A stretch of 64,000 bases of DNA from Pempheris klunzingeri (taxonomy: Eukaryota; Chordata; Actinopteri; Acropomatiformes; Pempheridae). Below are positions 47,621-60,621 of this stretch, piece by piece; positions within the stretch are counted from its first letter, which is position 1, and every line of letters starts with the position of its first letter. The stretch lies in the NCBI RefSeq assembly GCF_042242105.1, contig NC_092013.1, positions 8,764,618-8,828,617 on the forward strand. Reading direction: 5' to 3'. The position numbers and the translations under genes are program-made. A model generated the notes under the pieces. It did no database searches, was not told the origin of the DNA, and saw only the letters and a program-made list of their open reading frames with translations.

Positions 47621-50309
47621 TATTTTTTTCTGTAAAAGGCATTTTGTTGAGCCTTTAACTTCATCTTACTGGTTGAGACTTCAGCTCCCAGCCTGTTCCT
47701 ACAGTTACTGTATCTACTGCCTGCATATGTAGTCCCCATATTTAGGTTTTCAGTTTCCTTGTCTTGTTTACATGACCCGGCTGGGTCACAGTTGGGACTG
47801 GAATAGAGGATGACTCATCCCCTGTCTACAGAGATGAATCTGACTGTCTGTTTCTCTATATGTGCGTGTGTTTATGTGTGAGTAAGTTCGCATGTGTTTT
47901 TATGGTTTTGTCTTTCCAGTACTCATATAGCCTCAAGGTAGCAGGTCTGCACAGCAACACTCAGTGAAGAAGCTCCAAGGGCACATCAAAGCAATCATTT
48001 TGCAATATCTGTAAACCTACCTACTCAAAAGCCCAGCGGAGGCTGAGCTTTTTCCACAGTCTGTGTTTCAGCGAGTGTTTAAAATGAAGAGGTGGATGAA
48101 TATATTTATCATAAAACATTCAGTTCAGGGTTTCACGTTTTGCACGTACAAAACAACAATCCTGCTATTTACACCTTCTTATCACTTTTGGAGCCATAAA
48201 GAAACAAACACTTTCTCATAGATAACATCTGATGCATCTCTCCTCCTGCATCTTCATACTGTCTGGTCCCTATTTTCTCTTCTATTCACTTCAGCGTAAG
48301 GCAATTTTTATCACACCTTTCAAAAACATGGCCACTCAAAGTGCTTTACGTAAGACATAATAAGGCATTAAGATAAGATATAAAAGAATAAGAATAACTA
48401 TGGGAATCTATCTAGTGCTGTCTGTATTATGTTTCTATGCCGGTTCTCATGTTCTTGGCTTGGCCTCTGTGATGAAAGGGAGGAGAAGATAGAGTGTATG
48501 TCCTTATATGCAGTCATTACCACTGGTAGCCATAAACGGCTCCTTCACTCAGAAGTGCCCAACAACTGTCATCAAGAAGACGTCATAAAAACACAGTTTA
48601 CTGTAAGATACTATCCTGCCGCCTCCTCTCTCTTTTGGCCACATATTAGTGTCCCACAGTCCCCCTCACACACACATCCACTCCCAAGGTCACTGTGTGT
48701 TCTGATGAGCAGCGTGACCCAAGACTGTCCACTTTAAGCATGTCACCGTGATGAGGCGGCAGCTTCGCCACTGCGATGCTGCAAGTGGTATCTGTGTATC
48801 TGTGACCAACATAGTGGGACTGTGGTGAGCCAGTGTGGACTCCCATTGTCTGGTAAGGCAGCTACAGTCTGGACGCTGTTGTCACAACCTTTCTGTTGCT
48901 GGGTAAATGGGATATTTATGGTTGGTTTCAGGTTTCACACAGAAAACAGGACAACCTTTAGCGGGGAATATTTGGAGTTTGGGAGACAGTCATCCGCTGG
49001 TGTGAACCTTGGCCCTTGTTGCTAAGCTACTTCTAATTCTTCCCTCCTTCTTGGGGCTCAGGTCAGCGATGACATTCCCATTACCTCACATTAACTGGGG
49101 GGGTCGGGGTATATGTAGATTGTAGATTGCACTTGTTAAGGAAATAAGAAGAAGCAAAAAGAACATGTAAATGTCTGCTGCTTGCTTGCTCGTCTGAGTT
49201 TGTGGCTGTACATGTGTGTGTGTTTGTGTCTACGTACACGGCACAAGCTCATGTACTGTGTCTGTGTTTGGGTTAGGTGCACAGAGTAAACACAGACTCA
49301 TCAGTTTCTGTCACATGCTTCGTCTTGTTTGTACTTTTACTGAAACTGCTTTCCAAGTATAAAATTCAATATAAACCCGTGTCATTCAACCAAAGTTCTG
49401 TGAAACTGCCAGTTTGTGCTACTGTTGGTCAACAAGAACAACGATTTAGCGTGCTCTAGTCAGGCCATCTGTACTTTGAATGCTCTCACAATAGCCAGAC
49501 CTCTACTGCAGTGGCTACTTGGTAAGTCAATTCAATGCTGATTATAGTTAATCTAGTTTGAGGACGACACACTGTATTACTCTGTCTCAAGGGACAAAAG
49601 CTCCATTGAAATGTTCCCTGAAGGTATAAGTGTATTAACAGTACATTATATGGCAATGTTTGCAGGACAGGGTGGCACCACTAGTGTACACAGTAGACAT
49701 CTATATATATGTTTAAATGTTTGTGTGTGGAGGGTGGGGGTTAGGGGGGGGGTCATTGCCCTCATTCTCTCCGATGTCCTTTTTCTCATCCAGCCCTCTC
49801 TCCTTTGTAGCAGCTGCTGGGTGAATTGTTGTCCTAAGAGCTTTTTCCATGGCAGAGTGTGGAGAGCCAGTTTCCGTCTGCTACTGACAGATAGAAGACT
49901 GAGAGGAGAGGAGAAGAGAGGAGAGGAAGGTTTTCTTTTGGCAGCCAAAATGGTGATCATACGTTGCATGGTGGATTCTCCTTTATCCTCCATCTCCCTG
50001 TCTGGTTTTGTGTCTGACACACTCCCCCACACATACTCTCAGGGAGACTGAGGAAACGTTTGAACACGGCCCATCAGCTGAGCATCAATAATTCAGTCAT
50101 TCTGCACTGCGTTAATGTTTGTGTTTTACTGGTGACTGAACACAGATACTCTGTGCTATATAAAGACCTGGAGCATGGAGTTTAGAGGAAAACTGGCTGC
50201 TTTGTGAAACATCACAGAACTACTGAGACCATTAAAGGCTGAAAGTGCTAAAGGAAGATGCGCAATGGCTTTTTTGAGTCTTTACTGAGTTTTTACTTTC
50301 CTGCCTCCA

Positions 50310-50725
50310 GTGTTAAAGGAGTCGCTCGATCTTTGGGGAAATACGCTTATTGGTGGAGAGTTAGCTCAGATGATTGATTCTACTCTCATATTTGTCTGTT
50401 CAACATAGGCTACAGGCAGCTTAGCTTTGCACAAATAGTCTGGGATATAGTCTGTCCGACGCTAACAAAATCTGCCGCCTGCCATCTTTAAAACTCACTA
50501 ATTAACACAATAAAAAAACAAAAAAAATCTGTGCTGTTTTGCCTGGCTGCTGCTCAACAGCCAGATAATTGCAGAACACAACCTCCCAGATTTAGTTCGG
50601 ACTGAGCTCGGTAAGCTGTCTCCACGTTTCCAGGCTTTATGCTAAGCTAACTAGCTTGGAAGTTGATTGTAACCTTATATTTACTGTAAAAGACATGAGA
50701 GTGGTATCATTCCTCTAATCTAAGG
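50310..50725. mobile_element. Foldback (inverted-repeat) MITE, copy 2
   Basis: The left arm has TTTGGGGAAATACGCTTATT, GATTCTACTCTCATATTTGT and AGCTTAGCTTTGCACAAA. The right arm has the inverse of these (GCTTTATGCTAAGCTAACTA, GACATGAGAGTGGTATCAT). The whole unit is an imperfect palindrome of about 400 bases, a well-known arrangement in fish genomes. It has no coding capacity. Confidence 0.6.
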
Positions 50726-52544
50726 GCTGGTTTATGCTAGTTCATTATTAGTACAATGTGTCAGCCACATTAAAAATCAAAAGTATGTACAGATATTCCC
50801 AACGGCAAAACACAAAACAGGTGGCGTGAAAAGCCAGCCATCAGAGAGAGAGAGGAGGGAAACGTGCTATCTGACCATCCGACAAGCACTTCTTAATATA
50901 CCTGGCTCCTTGACTGTTCACATGAGGGCTAATGAGCGTATTTCCCAAAATGTCAAACTTTTGCTTGAACACCCATCGTTGTCCCACGGGTGCCTGGGAT
51001 CCTGTGTACATGTATTAGTGGGATGAAACTTTCCTCACGTTGGTCGCGTGGCGCACAAAATCAAGGTCAGAGTCAAGATTTGAACTCACAGATGAATACA
51101 AAACAAAGCAGAGTGAGGCCTGACAGTGCATTAAGACCCAAGTTCAAGAGTTCAGGGCTTAATGTTACTAATCCTGTCAGTTGGTGAAATGTACACTGGA
51201 AACGTGAGGCACGCAGTGCAGTATTATGTGTATACTGTATGGGCAGTATAGACTGAGGGCCCATAGTGATGTCTATTTATGTTGCTTATGTGAATATGGC
51301 ATGGCTTCACGTCCACGTCCACAGTACATCCACGTATCCACGTGTACTGTGCGTTAGCTGTAGCTAGTAGACATAAGACGTGACAGGACACCATATTGGA
51401 TGAGGGGACTATATGTTTGAGGAGCGGGCTCCCGGAATGGAAATCTACACCAGTGGGGCATGCTGGTCTGTGGGTCATACAACCGTACAAGGGCATAGTA
51501 GAGGCAGCGGACCATCATACCAGCCCCGCACATGCACACACATCTATGTGGGTGTGCGCGTGTGTGCATCTGTGGCGGGTGAGGGGGGAGGAGGAGGGTG
51601 ACGGGGTGGTAGTGCCAGCTGGGCAGCTTAAATATAGTGTGGAGTGGAGCATTGCAGCTGCACGGGACTCTAGGAACACATGACCGCCAGTCCAATAGTA
51701 ATTCATGGCGGATTTCTCTCAGCTGTGTGATGACTGACGAGACCAGAGAGGATGATGATTAAACTGAGTTGTCTTCCAGGGCCCTATCCGAGCTGTCTGT
51801 TCTTAATGATGTGAGATTGATAAAAGCCGAGTGAGTGTGCTGTTTGCAGGGTGGAGGCAGTGTTACAGGTATGCCAGGTAGGTCTGTGTTACATGTGTCA
51901 CGTTGCCAGTAAACTGAGGAGTATGTGGTCTGTGGTGATGCGAGCCGAGCATACATGCAGGGGCAGTGGGGCAGTAGGCTGAGTGTAGGAGGTGAAACGT
52001 GATGGGGATCAGACTAGCAGGATTAAAGAGCACTGGACTGACCTCAACTAATGCAGAGAACAGAGGGAAGGGATGAAGAAGCAAGAGGAGGCTGCAGGGA
52101 ACAGCTGCTCATTAAGGACTGACCAGCACATTATGAACCCTCCTCCCCGCACAACACATACACCTGCATGCAAACATATTAATACACATGCACACACAGA
52201 AATACAGAAAGTCGTGCTAGTGAGCACTCATTCAACATACGCAAACATAAACTAATGTACAAAGTGGCTCTTTTACCTCATGTAATCTCAGTTTGGATTA
52301 AAATGGATTATTGGATTACAAGGGCCTCCCCAGGGAGGGAGAGAGACAGAGAGAGACAAAAAATATGGATAGCTGAAGCTTGGAGAACATGAGAAGAATG
52401 TTTGATTATACTTCAGTATTGTATTAGGATATTCTGTTATTAATAATAACATTACCATTACATTTTCTGTATATAATTTTGGATTTTTCTAGTGACTTCA
52501 ACTATACCAGTTCACAGCTACTCCTAGTAGGCCTAAATCCTTTT

Positions 52545-52835
52545 AAAGGAATAGTTTGACATTTTGGGTTATATGCTCAATTTGTCTTTGGGTTAAATCA
52601 GAAGCTTGACACCGCTCTAATGCCTGTATGATAAATCTGAAGCTACTGCCAGCAGCAGTTACTGCACTATTATTTAGCCTGCTAACAAAATCTGTGAATA
52701 CTCGCAAATTAAAGCGCCATAATCTCATTTGTTTAATCTGTTCAAAAATATAGTTGTTACCATGCTAAGTAAGCTAAGTAAACCAGCTGCTGGCTGTAGT
52801 CCTATATTTAGCGACAGACACAAGAGTGGTGTTGA
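52545..52835. mobile_element. Foldback MITE, copy 3
   Basis: It starts TTAAAGGAATAGTTTGACAT and TTTGGG. GACACCGCTCTAATGCCTGT and GAAGCTACTGCCAGCAGC on the left pair with CAGCTGCTGGCTGTAG and GACACAAGAGTGGTGTTGAT on the right. It is diverged from the copy at 50310. Confidence 0.55.
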
Positions 52836-55800
52836 TTTTTGCATCCAAGCCTCAGCAAGAAAGCAAAATTAAAACATGAAAAATGATCAGAAATTACGGA
52901 TGGGACAGAGGGGAGAGCAGACAGCCATGACAGACTGGGAGTGAAGCACCAGATTTCTTGACATACAGAGAAGAGAAGAGGTTTGTTGTCACTGAAACAG
53001 TAATGATTTAACACACAGACACAGGAAGTTTAATTGAATTGAACACAAAAGCATAAACCTCTAGTGTGTCGTTTCTGTCTATCCGTCAAGGACTGATAGA
53101 CCTTCAGATATATGTACTCATTTTACACAAACACATACACTCTCATATATGACTAGATAAGAAAGCCATGTTTACAGTGTAGCCATTCACTATACATACA
53201 TATCCATGAAAGGCATTTCATAAGCCCAATCATATTGTAGGCCATCATAACCGCCCGTCAGACTGGTCTCTTTTGTTTGTGTCAAATGACAAACAGAAAC
53301 ATTCAAATGCCTGTATGAGTAAATGATTGTGTTTGTACCTTCTCTCCAAGACTGGGTCAGTGGCCTGGAGTGAATCATGGAGAGAAAAAGCAGCATGACG
53401 TTGTTGTGTCTGTGAGGAAGTCAGTGTTGTGCCAAAGCACCGATAACTGCAGAGACTCTCTCTGTGCAGGAGAACTGGAGCATCCTGCTGCCCCGTGCCA
53501 CTGGGTCAGCAGAATCAGACCTGTGCATGCACGCAAATGTGAGAAAGAAACAAGAGACAGAGAGAGCTACAAATACATGAGTGGAAAAGAGAAGTGTGGG
53601 TGAGTGTTTACAGTATGTGTGTGGCTGTTCGTTAGAGGCGTGGAATTGAAATTAGGGCATTCTTTACAGCCGAGCAGGGCAGAAGACGAGCTGGCAACAG
53701 AAGTAGGCTAAATAATCGTCCTCTATCATCAAACGGTCTCTTGTTTATTGGGGGGCAAGAGGGGGAACAGGAATGTCCATGTGACGAAAACGTGAGAGCG
53801 ACTCTCACATAAGCTAACAAATGGCTGTCCCACTAACCTCAAAAGAAAGAATGAACTTAACAGCAGGTCATTCCTGATTTCTCTAGTCTCTTTACCACAT
53901 TTTTAACTTTAACTTTGAAAGTTTTCCTTGTTTTTGCATGACTTTCACATTTCCCTTAATCTCTTTGTTTCCCTCTCTGTCACCCAAAACTTTCCCTCTC
54001 TCCAAAGCTCCACAGCGGGCCTGGGGTCAGTTTGAAAAGGCCAGCACACGGCACCACCGAGGGCCCTCATGCCTCTGCAGGGACACCGCGTTGTTCAGGC
54101 TCTGTTCATGGATGAAAGGGGGATTCCAGTGGCAGTCACATGCTCCCTGCAGGGCTATAGATGAGGCCATCCATTTCATGGATGACGAGTCGTACATGGT
54201 TTCCTTTGTGTGTTTGTATGTGCGGGTTTCTATGGCATTGTGCTGCTCTTCTGTCAAAGGCAACGTGTGTATGATACGTAACTTTCCATGTTTGCTTTCA
54301 CATGTGCAGGTACTCGTGTGTGTGTGTGTGTGAGAGAGAGAGAGAAAGAAAACCTAATGTTTGTTTCTGGTCCTCAAGGCCTTTAAGTGCATGCACTAGC
54401 AGGCAAAAGTGTTCCATGAGAATAATCAAAAAGCAATTGGACTTATACTTAAATATACATGAGCTCTATTAATAAATTATATTCAATAGATTGCAGCACA
54501 CCCACGCACACACAGAAAACCCACAATCATCTCCTGCAGGCCATGCTACACTTCCACCTCCAGAGGCCTGCGTTGCAGAGCTGAGATTGGAAGTGACTTT
54601 GCACGCTCTGTATCGCTCCATCACACGACTGGATTGCCTTGGAGCTGATAACGTCCGTGACTCTTCAATGGGATTTTTTATGACCTCGTGTATTTGTGTG
54701 AAAATGAAAAAGAGAGGGAGAATGTGAGAAAAGAGAAGAGAGGACTGACGAAGAGGGCGATTAGTCATTGGTCTCTGAGGAGCCGTGGCTCCTTCTCCAA
54801 CGCAACCAGAAGAGGGAAACCACCTCTCCTGTCTTCATAGAGTTTTATCATGCCTCACCGAGGTGAACCAGGCCAGGAGCAAATCACGACGCAAATAGAT
54901 CGAAGTAAACAGCCTGACAGACTGACTGAGTGATAGACAAAGTTTCTAGTTTCTGCAGAGTCTCTTTTAAGGCTGGGCTAAGACAGGTCACGAGTAAACA
55001 AATGCATTGCAGTGGTTGATGGATGCAGACAAAGCAGGGCATAAATGAGATCATATGTAAATGTGGGTTCTTAGTGCTCTACATAGAAATTAGAGGGAGA
55101 TGGATGGACAAAGAGAAAAGAGCAAAAGTGAGTGAGAGATCATACGAGGGGATCATGAGGGCGGGTGTGTGTCTGCGTACATCAGAGGGGTGAGCAGGTT
55201 CAGCAGGTCCCATGTTGGGTGGGAGGCTTGCGAGTGTTCAGGTGCTAGAATCCTATATCAGAGCCAGTGCTGACCATGGGTCTATATCAAGAGCCGGCTT
55301 GGGTTTCAGCCCCAGGCGGCGATGGAGGATTATTCTGACAAAGACGGGTTCTGGCCAGCCTGAAATAACTGATCCAAACTTGCACCGACTTTCGCACACT
55401 AATGAAGAACAGCGGGAGGGAGGGGAGGGAGAGGCGAGGGGAGATGCACCTCTCGCCCCTGAGATTTCCTTCCTGTCAGGAAGTTAAAAGAAGTGAAACG
55501 AGAGAGAGTGTCGAGGGAGTCTTCTGGGAAGGAGTGGAGAAAAGGAAAATGTCAGCATGCCAGATTCTGTGTGCACACAGGCCACGCATTCCTGATCCTT
55601 GTACGCCCGGGCAAACTTTGGGACACTGGCGCTTAACCCAACAGAAATCTTCCATGTACAGTGTAATGTGAGCTTTCTGGTCTCTGTGATAATGAAGGAG
55701 GAGAATAACGGCTGGAGCCATGACCCCTTCCCCCGGGGAGAAGGCTGTAATGAACAGGTCGTCCTGAGTGTCTGGGGAGCTGCTATAAGCGAACCTGGGG

Positions 55801-57869
55801 CTATGCAAAGTAACCGTAACTCTGTGGCTTGTGTTAATTCATCAGCACAAAGCTGTTAAAGCTCAGGCAACAGTTTCCTATTTCATACCCTCTCGTTCAA
55901 ATAGTCCATGTGTGTGTGTGCTTGTGTGTGTGCATGTCTAGGTGTTTTAAAAGGTGTTCTCTGTGTGTATATATGGGATCCATGAGGACATGTGATGTGC
56001 TTCTCTTACATAACTGAGGATAATAACACTGAAATGCATGTAAGTGGAAACTACGCACGTCACTCCTCCATTAAAATTTTCCATAACCTGGGAACTTGGG
56101 AATCTTATATAATATCCATATAGTTCATTATTTTATCAAACATACGCAGTAAATTAAGACATTTATTACCTTAAATGTTCAAACTGTTTCCCTTAAAGTT
56201 GTTAATTGGAAAAATAGTTGGATTTCAGGTGTACAACATATTTCTTCATCATGTCAAGTTATGTGTACATAATTAATGTTATAAGCACAGAAGAACTGAC
56301 TGCATCAAAGATATCTTTGCACAGGCTAAGCTGCTGGGCAACATACAGTACATATAGGACAAATCAGCAAGTTTTAAAAAAAAATCTAAATGAGAAACAA
56401 TTCTTGACAGTCCACTCAGTAATGATAGATAAGATTTCAGACGTAAGAAATTGTGTACGTAGCATTCCATCAATGTTATACATCAGAATCAGTTTACGGG
56501 AGGCAGTATTCTCCTGGTGAAAACAGTTGTACGATATCTCCTGCTGCTCTGGAGGAGCTCTCTAAAGTCTGACAAAGAAACTGTGATGGTGCCATCAGGC
56601 TTGGGCTTATGGATGAGTTGCATTGTGGGAATTTTAAGAGCTCTCGTTTGTGGAGTTCGACAAACACATGAGAAAAGTCAGAATATCTCGGCCTTTATGA
56701 CACCTGTGAGTCTGTGAACTCACATACCCCCTTAAAATAAAGCTACATAAAGTTTACATTTCACTACATACTAGATAATTTCTTCATTTGCCATTGCTAC
56801 CTTAAATGTTCTTCATCTCATTAACCTCTTCAGTAGTGAACGTTATCAGCTGAGACAAATATTATAGTATTTAATTTGGGTGATATGGCATAGCCTGTCT
56901 ATATTGTGTGTGGCCTACATTTTGAACACAGTTTATTGGATTATTATTGCATAATGTCGTATCAAACTATAAACTTTATAGCAAGAATGTAACAGGGAGC
57001 CCCTAAACATGTGATCTTCACTGGTGCCTGTCTCTTAGAAATCTCAGATTCATCTATTAAAACTTTTTCAGCAGCGTTCCCTCTTGTTTGTTGGTGTTTT
57101 GGCAACTTTTCAAGATTAAATTGAAGTTCTATTGGTTAAGAAGAAGCACTGGGTCTGGGATGGGAGCGGAGGTGTAAATGGATTTCAGGAGTTGGGCCTT
57201 GGCCCCTCCATCCTATTTATATATTGCATTCACATGACAAGTGTGTACTGTGAAAGCTCAGGACAGCCTTTTATTTTGTTTTTATATTATTTCATTTGTT
57301 CATTGAAACGTTTATCGTGTTTATCCTGTAAACATTTCCTTGTACGCTTAATGAGGTCAAATTCATTTGAGCATAATGGAGCAGATCTGAAGCCCTTTGA
57401 GAAATCTAATGTGCTTAAGGACAACCATAAAGAAATAAACACATTTTCTGCATTCATTTGGCTACAGCTTGACTCACGCAGCCGTGTTATTACCCTACAT
57501 ACCGAGGCGTTTCAACAATGAATTCTTTGAGCCATTAAGGCGATGGAGTCAACAGACTTACCTCTGGGCTAGTATCTGAAGAGAAAAAACAGATACAAGT
57601 AATGTCTAAATGAGTAAATAATCTTATTGTAATTGATAATATAAATAATTGATTTATGAAAATTAAAAAAAGATTGAGATATCTTATCAAAACAACCCAT
57701 GTCCAGTTTGACTGATAATCCCTGGAGTCACCACTTTGACAGAGATTGAGGTGTTCGGAGTATATTTGAGGACAATTATAAAGCAGTAGCCATGTCTTTG
57801 AGAACACTGAGTTGAGCTCTAACATTTCTCAAAGTGAGGATTTTACTCTAATAAAAACTAAGACTGGTA

Positions 57870-57882
57870 CGCCATCTAGTGG
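57870..57882 (-). promoter_or_regulatory. Consensus CTCF motif, minus strand
   Basis: The minus strand reads CCACTAGATGGCG, fitting CCASYAGRKGGCR at all 13 positions. It lies upstream of MAPKAPK2 and faces the plus-strand motif at 32097. Confidence 0.5.
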
Positions 57883-58924
57883 TTACAAGATGTGCTGCAT
57901 TTTTGCTGCAGATGGCCAACAGCCAGAGTCCCATAAAAACACGTGAAGGCAGAAAAAGTTTGACTGAAATCAGAATTAGCAACACAGGATATCAGATGTG
58001 TAGGCATATTAATGTTAGATGAGATAACATTAAAATAAACAATTGAAACAGTGGAAAAACTCTCTAGCCAAAATAACTGTCTACAAAGGCTCATTTAGAG
58101 ATGAACATTTAGAAAATGCATGGTAAACAATTAGTTTTTTTCTACAGCATTCAGATTCACAAAATGTGACCAAACACATAAATTAATTGAATTGTTCAGA
58201 GGAAAACATGTTTGAATCATGTCCATTCATCAAATTTAAAAATTTAAAATTTTAAAGTGTCATTTTTCACTTTTCCACATGTATTATAACACTATCATAG
58301 CCACATAACAGTGCACTGTTGATTCACTTTTTCTATGTATGTTGGGCATTAATATTTGCCAACATTTTTATTTAAACGCTGACTTAAATATAGATTGATG
58401 GTAAGCATGAGGGCTAAATGAGTGTCATTAAACCACTCAGTGAATGGAGCTCTTCAGGCTTTGTGTAAACGTGCCATGACTGAATTAATACATTTACTGA
58501 TGGTCTCTGTTGTTTTCTTGGTAATTTGTGTAGATTTAACAAGAATAGATAGATTTATCAAGGAGGTTTGAATGGTGGGTGTTGTGAGGGTGGGTTTTGA
58601 TTATTAGGGTCAACAAAAAAATACACAAAATGTTCACCATTTTCACCACCAAAGTAACAAATAAAATGCAAATGATTTCAGAAAAATAAGAGAGAGAAAG
58701 GGAGCGAAAGACTTTCTATTGGTACCCGAGTTGCGGGTGGATGCAAATCAATAGTAGATTTACAATGTTATAGCTTTTACCATGATTTGAGGCAGATATT
58801 TGAGTTTCACTTGTCTTTCCTTCCATGCTGTCAGCAGTAAAGCCACAAAAAGTGACGAAAAACTAAACACTGAAGAATAAAAACCTATCAAGAATTGCCA
58901 TAAATAAATTCTAATTAGGAAAAA

Positions 58925-59730
58925 ACTAGATAATTATTAGTCCCAAGGTGGGACAAAAGTAAAAAAAAAAACAGCAGAAATAGAATTTCAATAAAACAAT
59001 GAATAATAAATAAATGGGCAAAGATATACACATAAAAAGTCTGTTGAAACAAGATGAAGAATAAAATAGGGTCAATGTGCACAGGGGGGAATACAAAAAA
59101 GAGGGAATGTAAAAAGTGTTGCACATGAAGTGAGGTTGCTCTAAATAAATATAACGCACAGAGTGATGTTGTTCTGAATAGAAATTATAATGCTGTTATC
59201 GTCAGATTTGGTGCATGTGTGGACTACTGGGAGCAGAGCTGGTTGTGGAGTCTGACAGCTGTCGGAAGGAAAGATCTGAGATATCGCTCCTTCACACACT
59301 TTGGGGGGAGGAATCTGTCGCTTATGGAGCTCTCCAGTGCTGCCAGACTGTCCTTCATGGGGTGAGAGTGGTTCTGTCTCATGGATGACAGTTTAGCTGT
59401 CATCCTCCTCTCTCCCACCACCTCCACTGGGTCAAAGGGGCAACCCAGGACAGAGCTGGCCTCCATGACGAGCTTGTCTAGTCTCTGTCCACAGCTGTGG
59501 TGCTGCTCCCCCGGCAGACCACTCCATATAAAATGACTGCTGCCCCATCAGACTCATAGGAGGTCTTTAGGAGTGCCCCCTGCACTCCAGCAGATAGAGC
59601 CTCCTCTGGCCTTTCTTGAAAAGGCCATAAAACACCCTGACCTTGAAGTAACCTATAAGGACTGTGGTCAGAGAGATTATGGTGTCTATTTCTGTCCCTT
59701 TCTGTTTTACCAGCAAAACATTGCAAGTGG
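58925..59730 (-). mobile_element. L2-like LINE remnant: end of reverse-transcriptase ORF and 3' tail
   Basis: Read on the minus strand, 59726-59478 includes ESDGAAVILYGVVCRGSS. After a frameshift, 59466-59224 gives MEASSVLGCPFDPVEVVGER and RFLPPKCVKERYLRSFLP, then TAVRLHNQL. This is the conserved tail after the reverse transcriptase of fish L2-type LINEs. The element ends near 58940 with TTGTCCCACCTTGGGACTAA, its 3' hairpin. The catalytic core is gone and the frame is broken, so it is dead. Confidence 0.7.
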
Positions 59731-59988
59731 AGCAGAACAGCAGAGCAGAACAGCAGAGCAGAACAGCACAGGGTTAATCTGCTATCTGAGTGCAGTGTGT
59801 GGGATTTAATTCACCTTTTTTTTTAGAGGTCTGCACGGTTATGTTAATGCGAATTCACAACTTGTGACGCAATATAAATGCCAAGATATGAATAATAAAA
59901 ATGTGTTTGGTTACTTTTGAGTGAATCAAGGCGATCAGACTGCAGCATTTAATCTCCCTGGGCCGCTGGTGTCTGCTTCATGACCCCT

Positions 59989-60057
59989 TATATAATCCCG
60001 GTCGCTCCCTCTGTCGCGCTGCTCCTTTAAGCGCAGAAAACACTCGTCCATGACGTC
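59989..60057 (+). promoter_or_regulatory. MAPKAPK2 core promoter: TATA box and CRE-like site
   Basis: TATATAA at 59989-59995 is followed by a CpG-rich stretch. TGACGTCG at 60051-60058 matches 7 of 8 bases of a cAMP response element. A start of transcription near 60020-60025 would leave a 5'UTR of about 600 bases. Confidence 0.45.
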
Positions 60058-60621
60058 GTCGGCAGTAAAATCTGCTCCTCCTGGTGTCGGTTCGTCTGTG
60101 AGTGAAGTGTGTTTGGCGTGCTACTGCTATTCGACTTTTTCCTTCCTCTGTTGTCTGGTCTTCGTTGAGTGTTTTGTCGTGGTTTCTTTTTTAAGTTAAC
60201 TCCCGGGGGTTTCACGGCGCCGGCGTAGAAACTGCGGTTTCGTTTCTGTTTTTATGGGAGGTTTTAGACAAGTCCCTGAAGTGCTCTTTGAGGACCCGGT
60301 GGACGGCGGACACCACCGGAGATGGATAAGCTAGCCGATAGCTGAGTTGTTAGCCGAAAATCACGGGTCAAGAATAGGATCAAACTAGCATGCTATCAGC
60401 TAGCTAGTTTAGCATTTAACGGCCAACCGAGTGAGTTTGTTAAGCTGTAACGTCAGAACTACCGCCGGTGTTTCCTCAGGCCTGGCCGCTTCTCCGTCAG
60501 TCAGAGGCCGGCTAACCCAGGAAGAAGACTCGGGCTGTGTTGTAGCGATACGCGGGGGAAAAAGCCAGAGAAGTAGCGCTGAGAGGCGGCGGTTGTTCGT
60601 CTCTCAACCCAGACCGAGAGC
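60058..60621 (+). other. MAPKAPK2 5'UTR (presumed)
   Basis: GC-rich leader before ATG 60622. It contains a cluster of GCTAGC/GTTAGC-type motifs at 60328-60415, like the DYRK3 leader. A CpG-rich block follows up to the start codon. Confidence 0.5.

Larger units (their letters stand above)
44376..59980. other. DYRK3-MAPKAPK2 intergenic region (15.6 kb)
   Basis: I recognise no gene. The region holds two foldback MITE copies (50310, 52545), an L2-like 3' tail (47430-47620), an L2-like coding remnant (58925-59730), short GGA and TCTCC runs (45519, 46062) and a consensus minus-strand CTCF motif (57870). Open frames here show no family resemblance. Confidence 0.65.

Noticed and set aside
48296..48360. 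Sequence like a fish repeat (CACCTTTCAAAAACATGG, AAAGTGCTTTACGTAAGACA)
   Set aside because: Too short and diverged to assign to a family with confidence.
53938..54333. 131-codon open frame in the gene desert
   Set aside because: No family resemblance, no supported splice sites, and it ends in a TG repeat; likely chance.
59987..59998. Possible SRF CArG box near the MAPKAPK2 TATA
   Set aside because: CCTTATATAATCC does not have the CC(A/T)6GG form.
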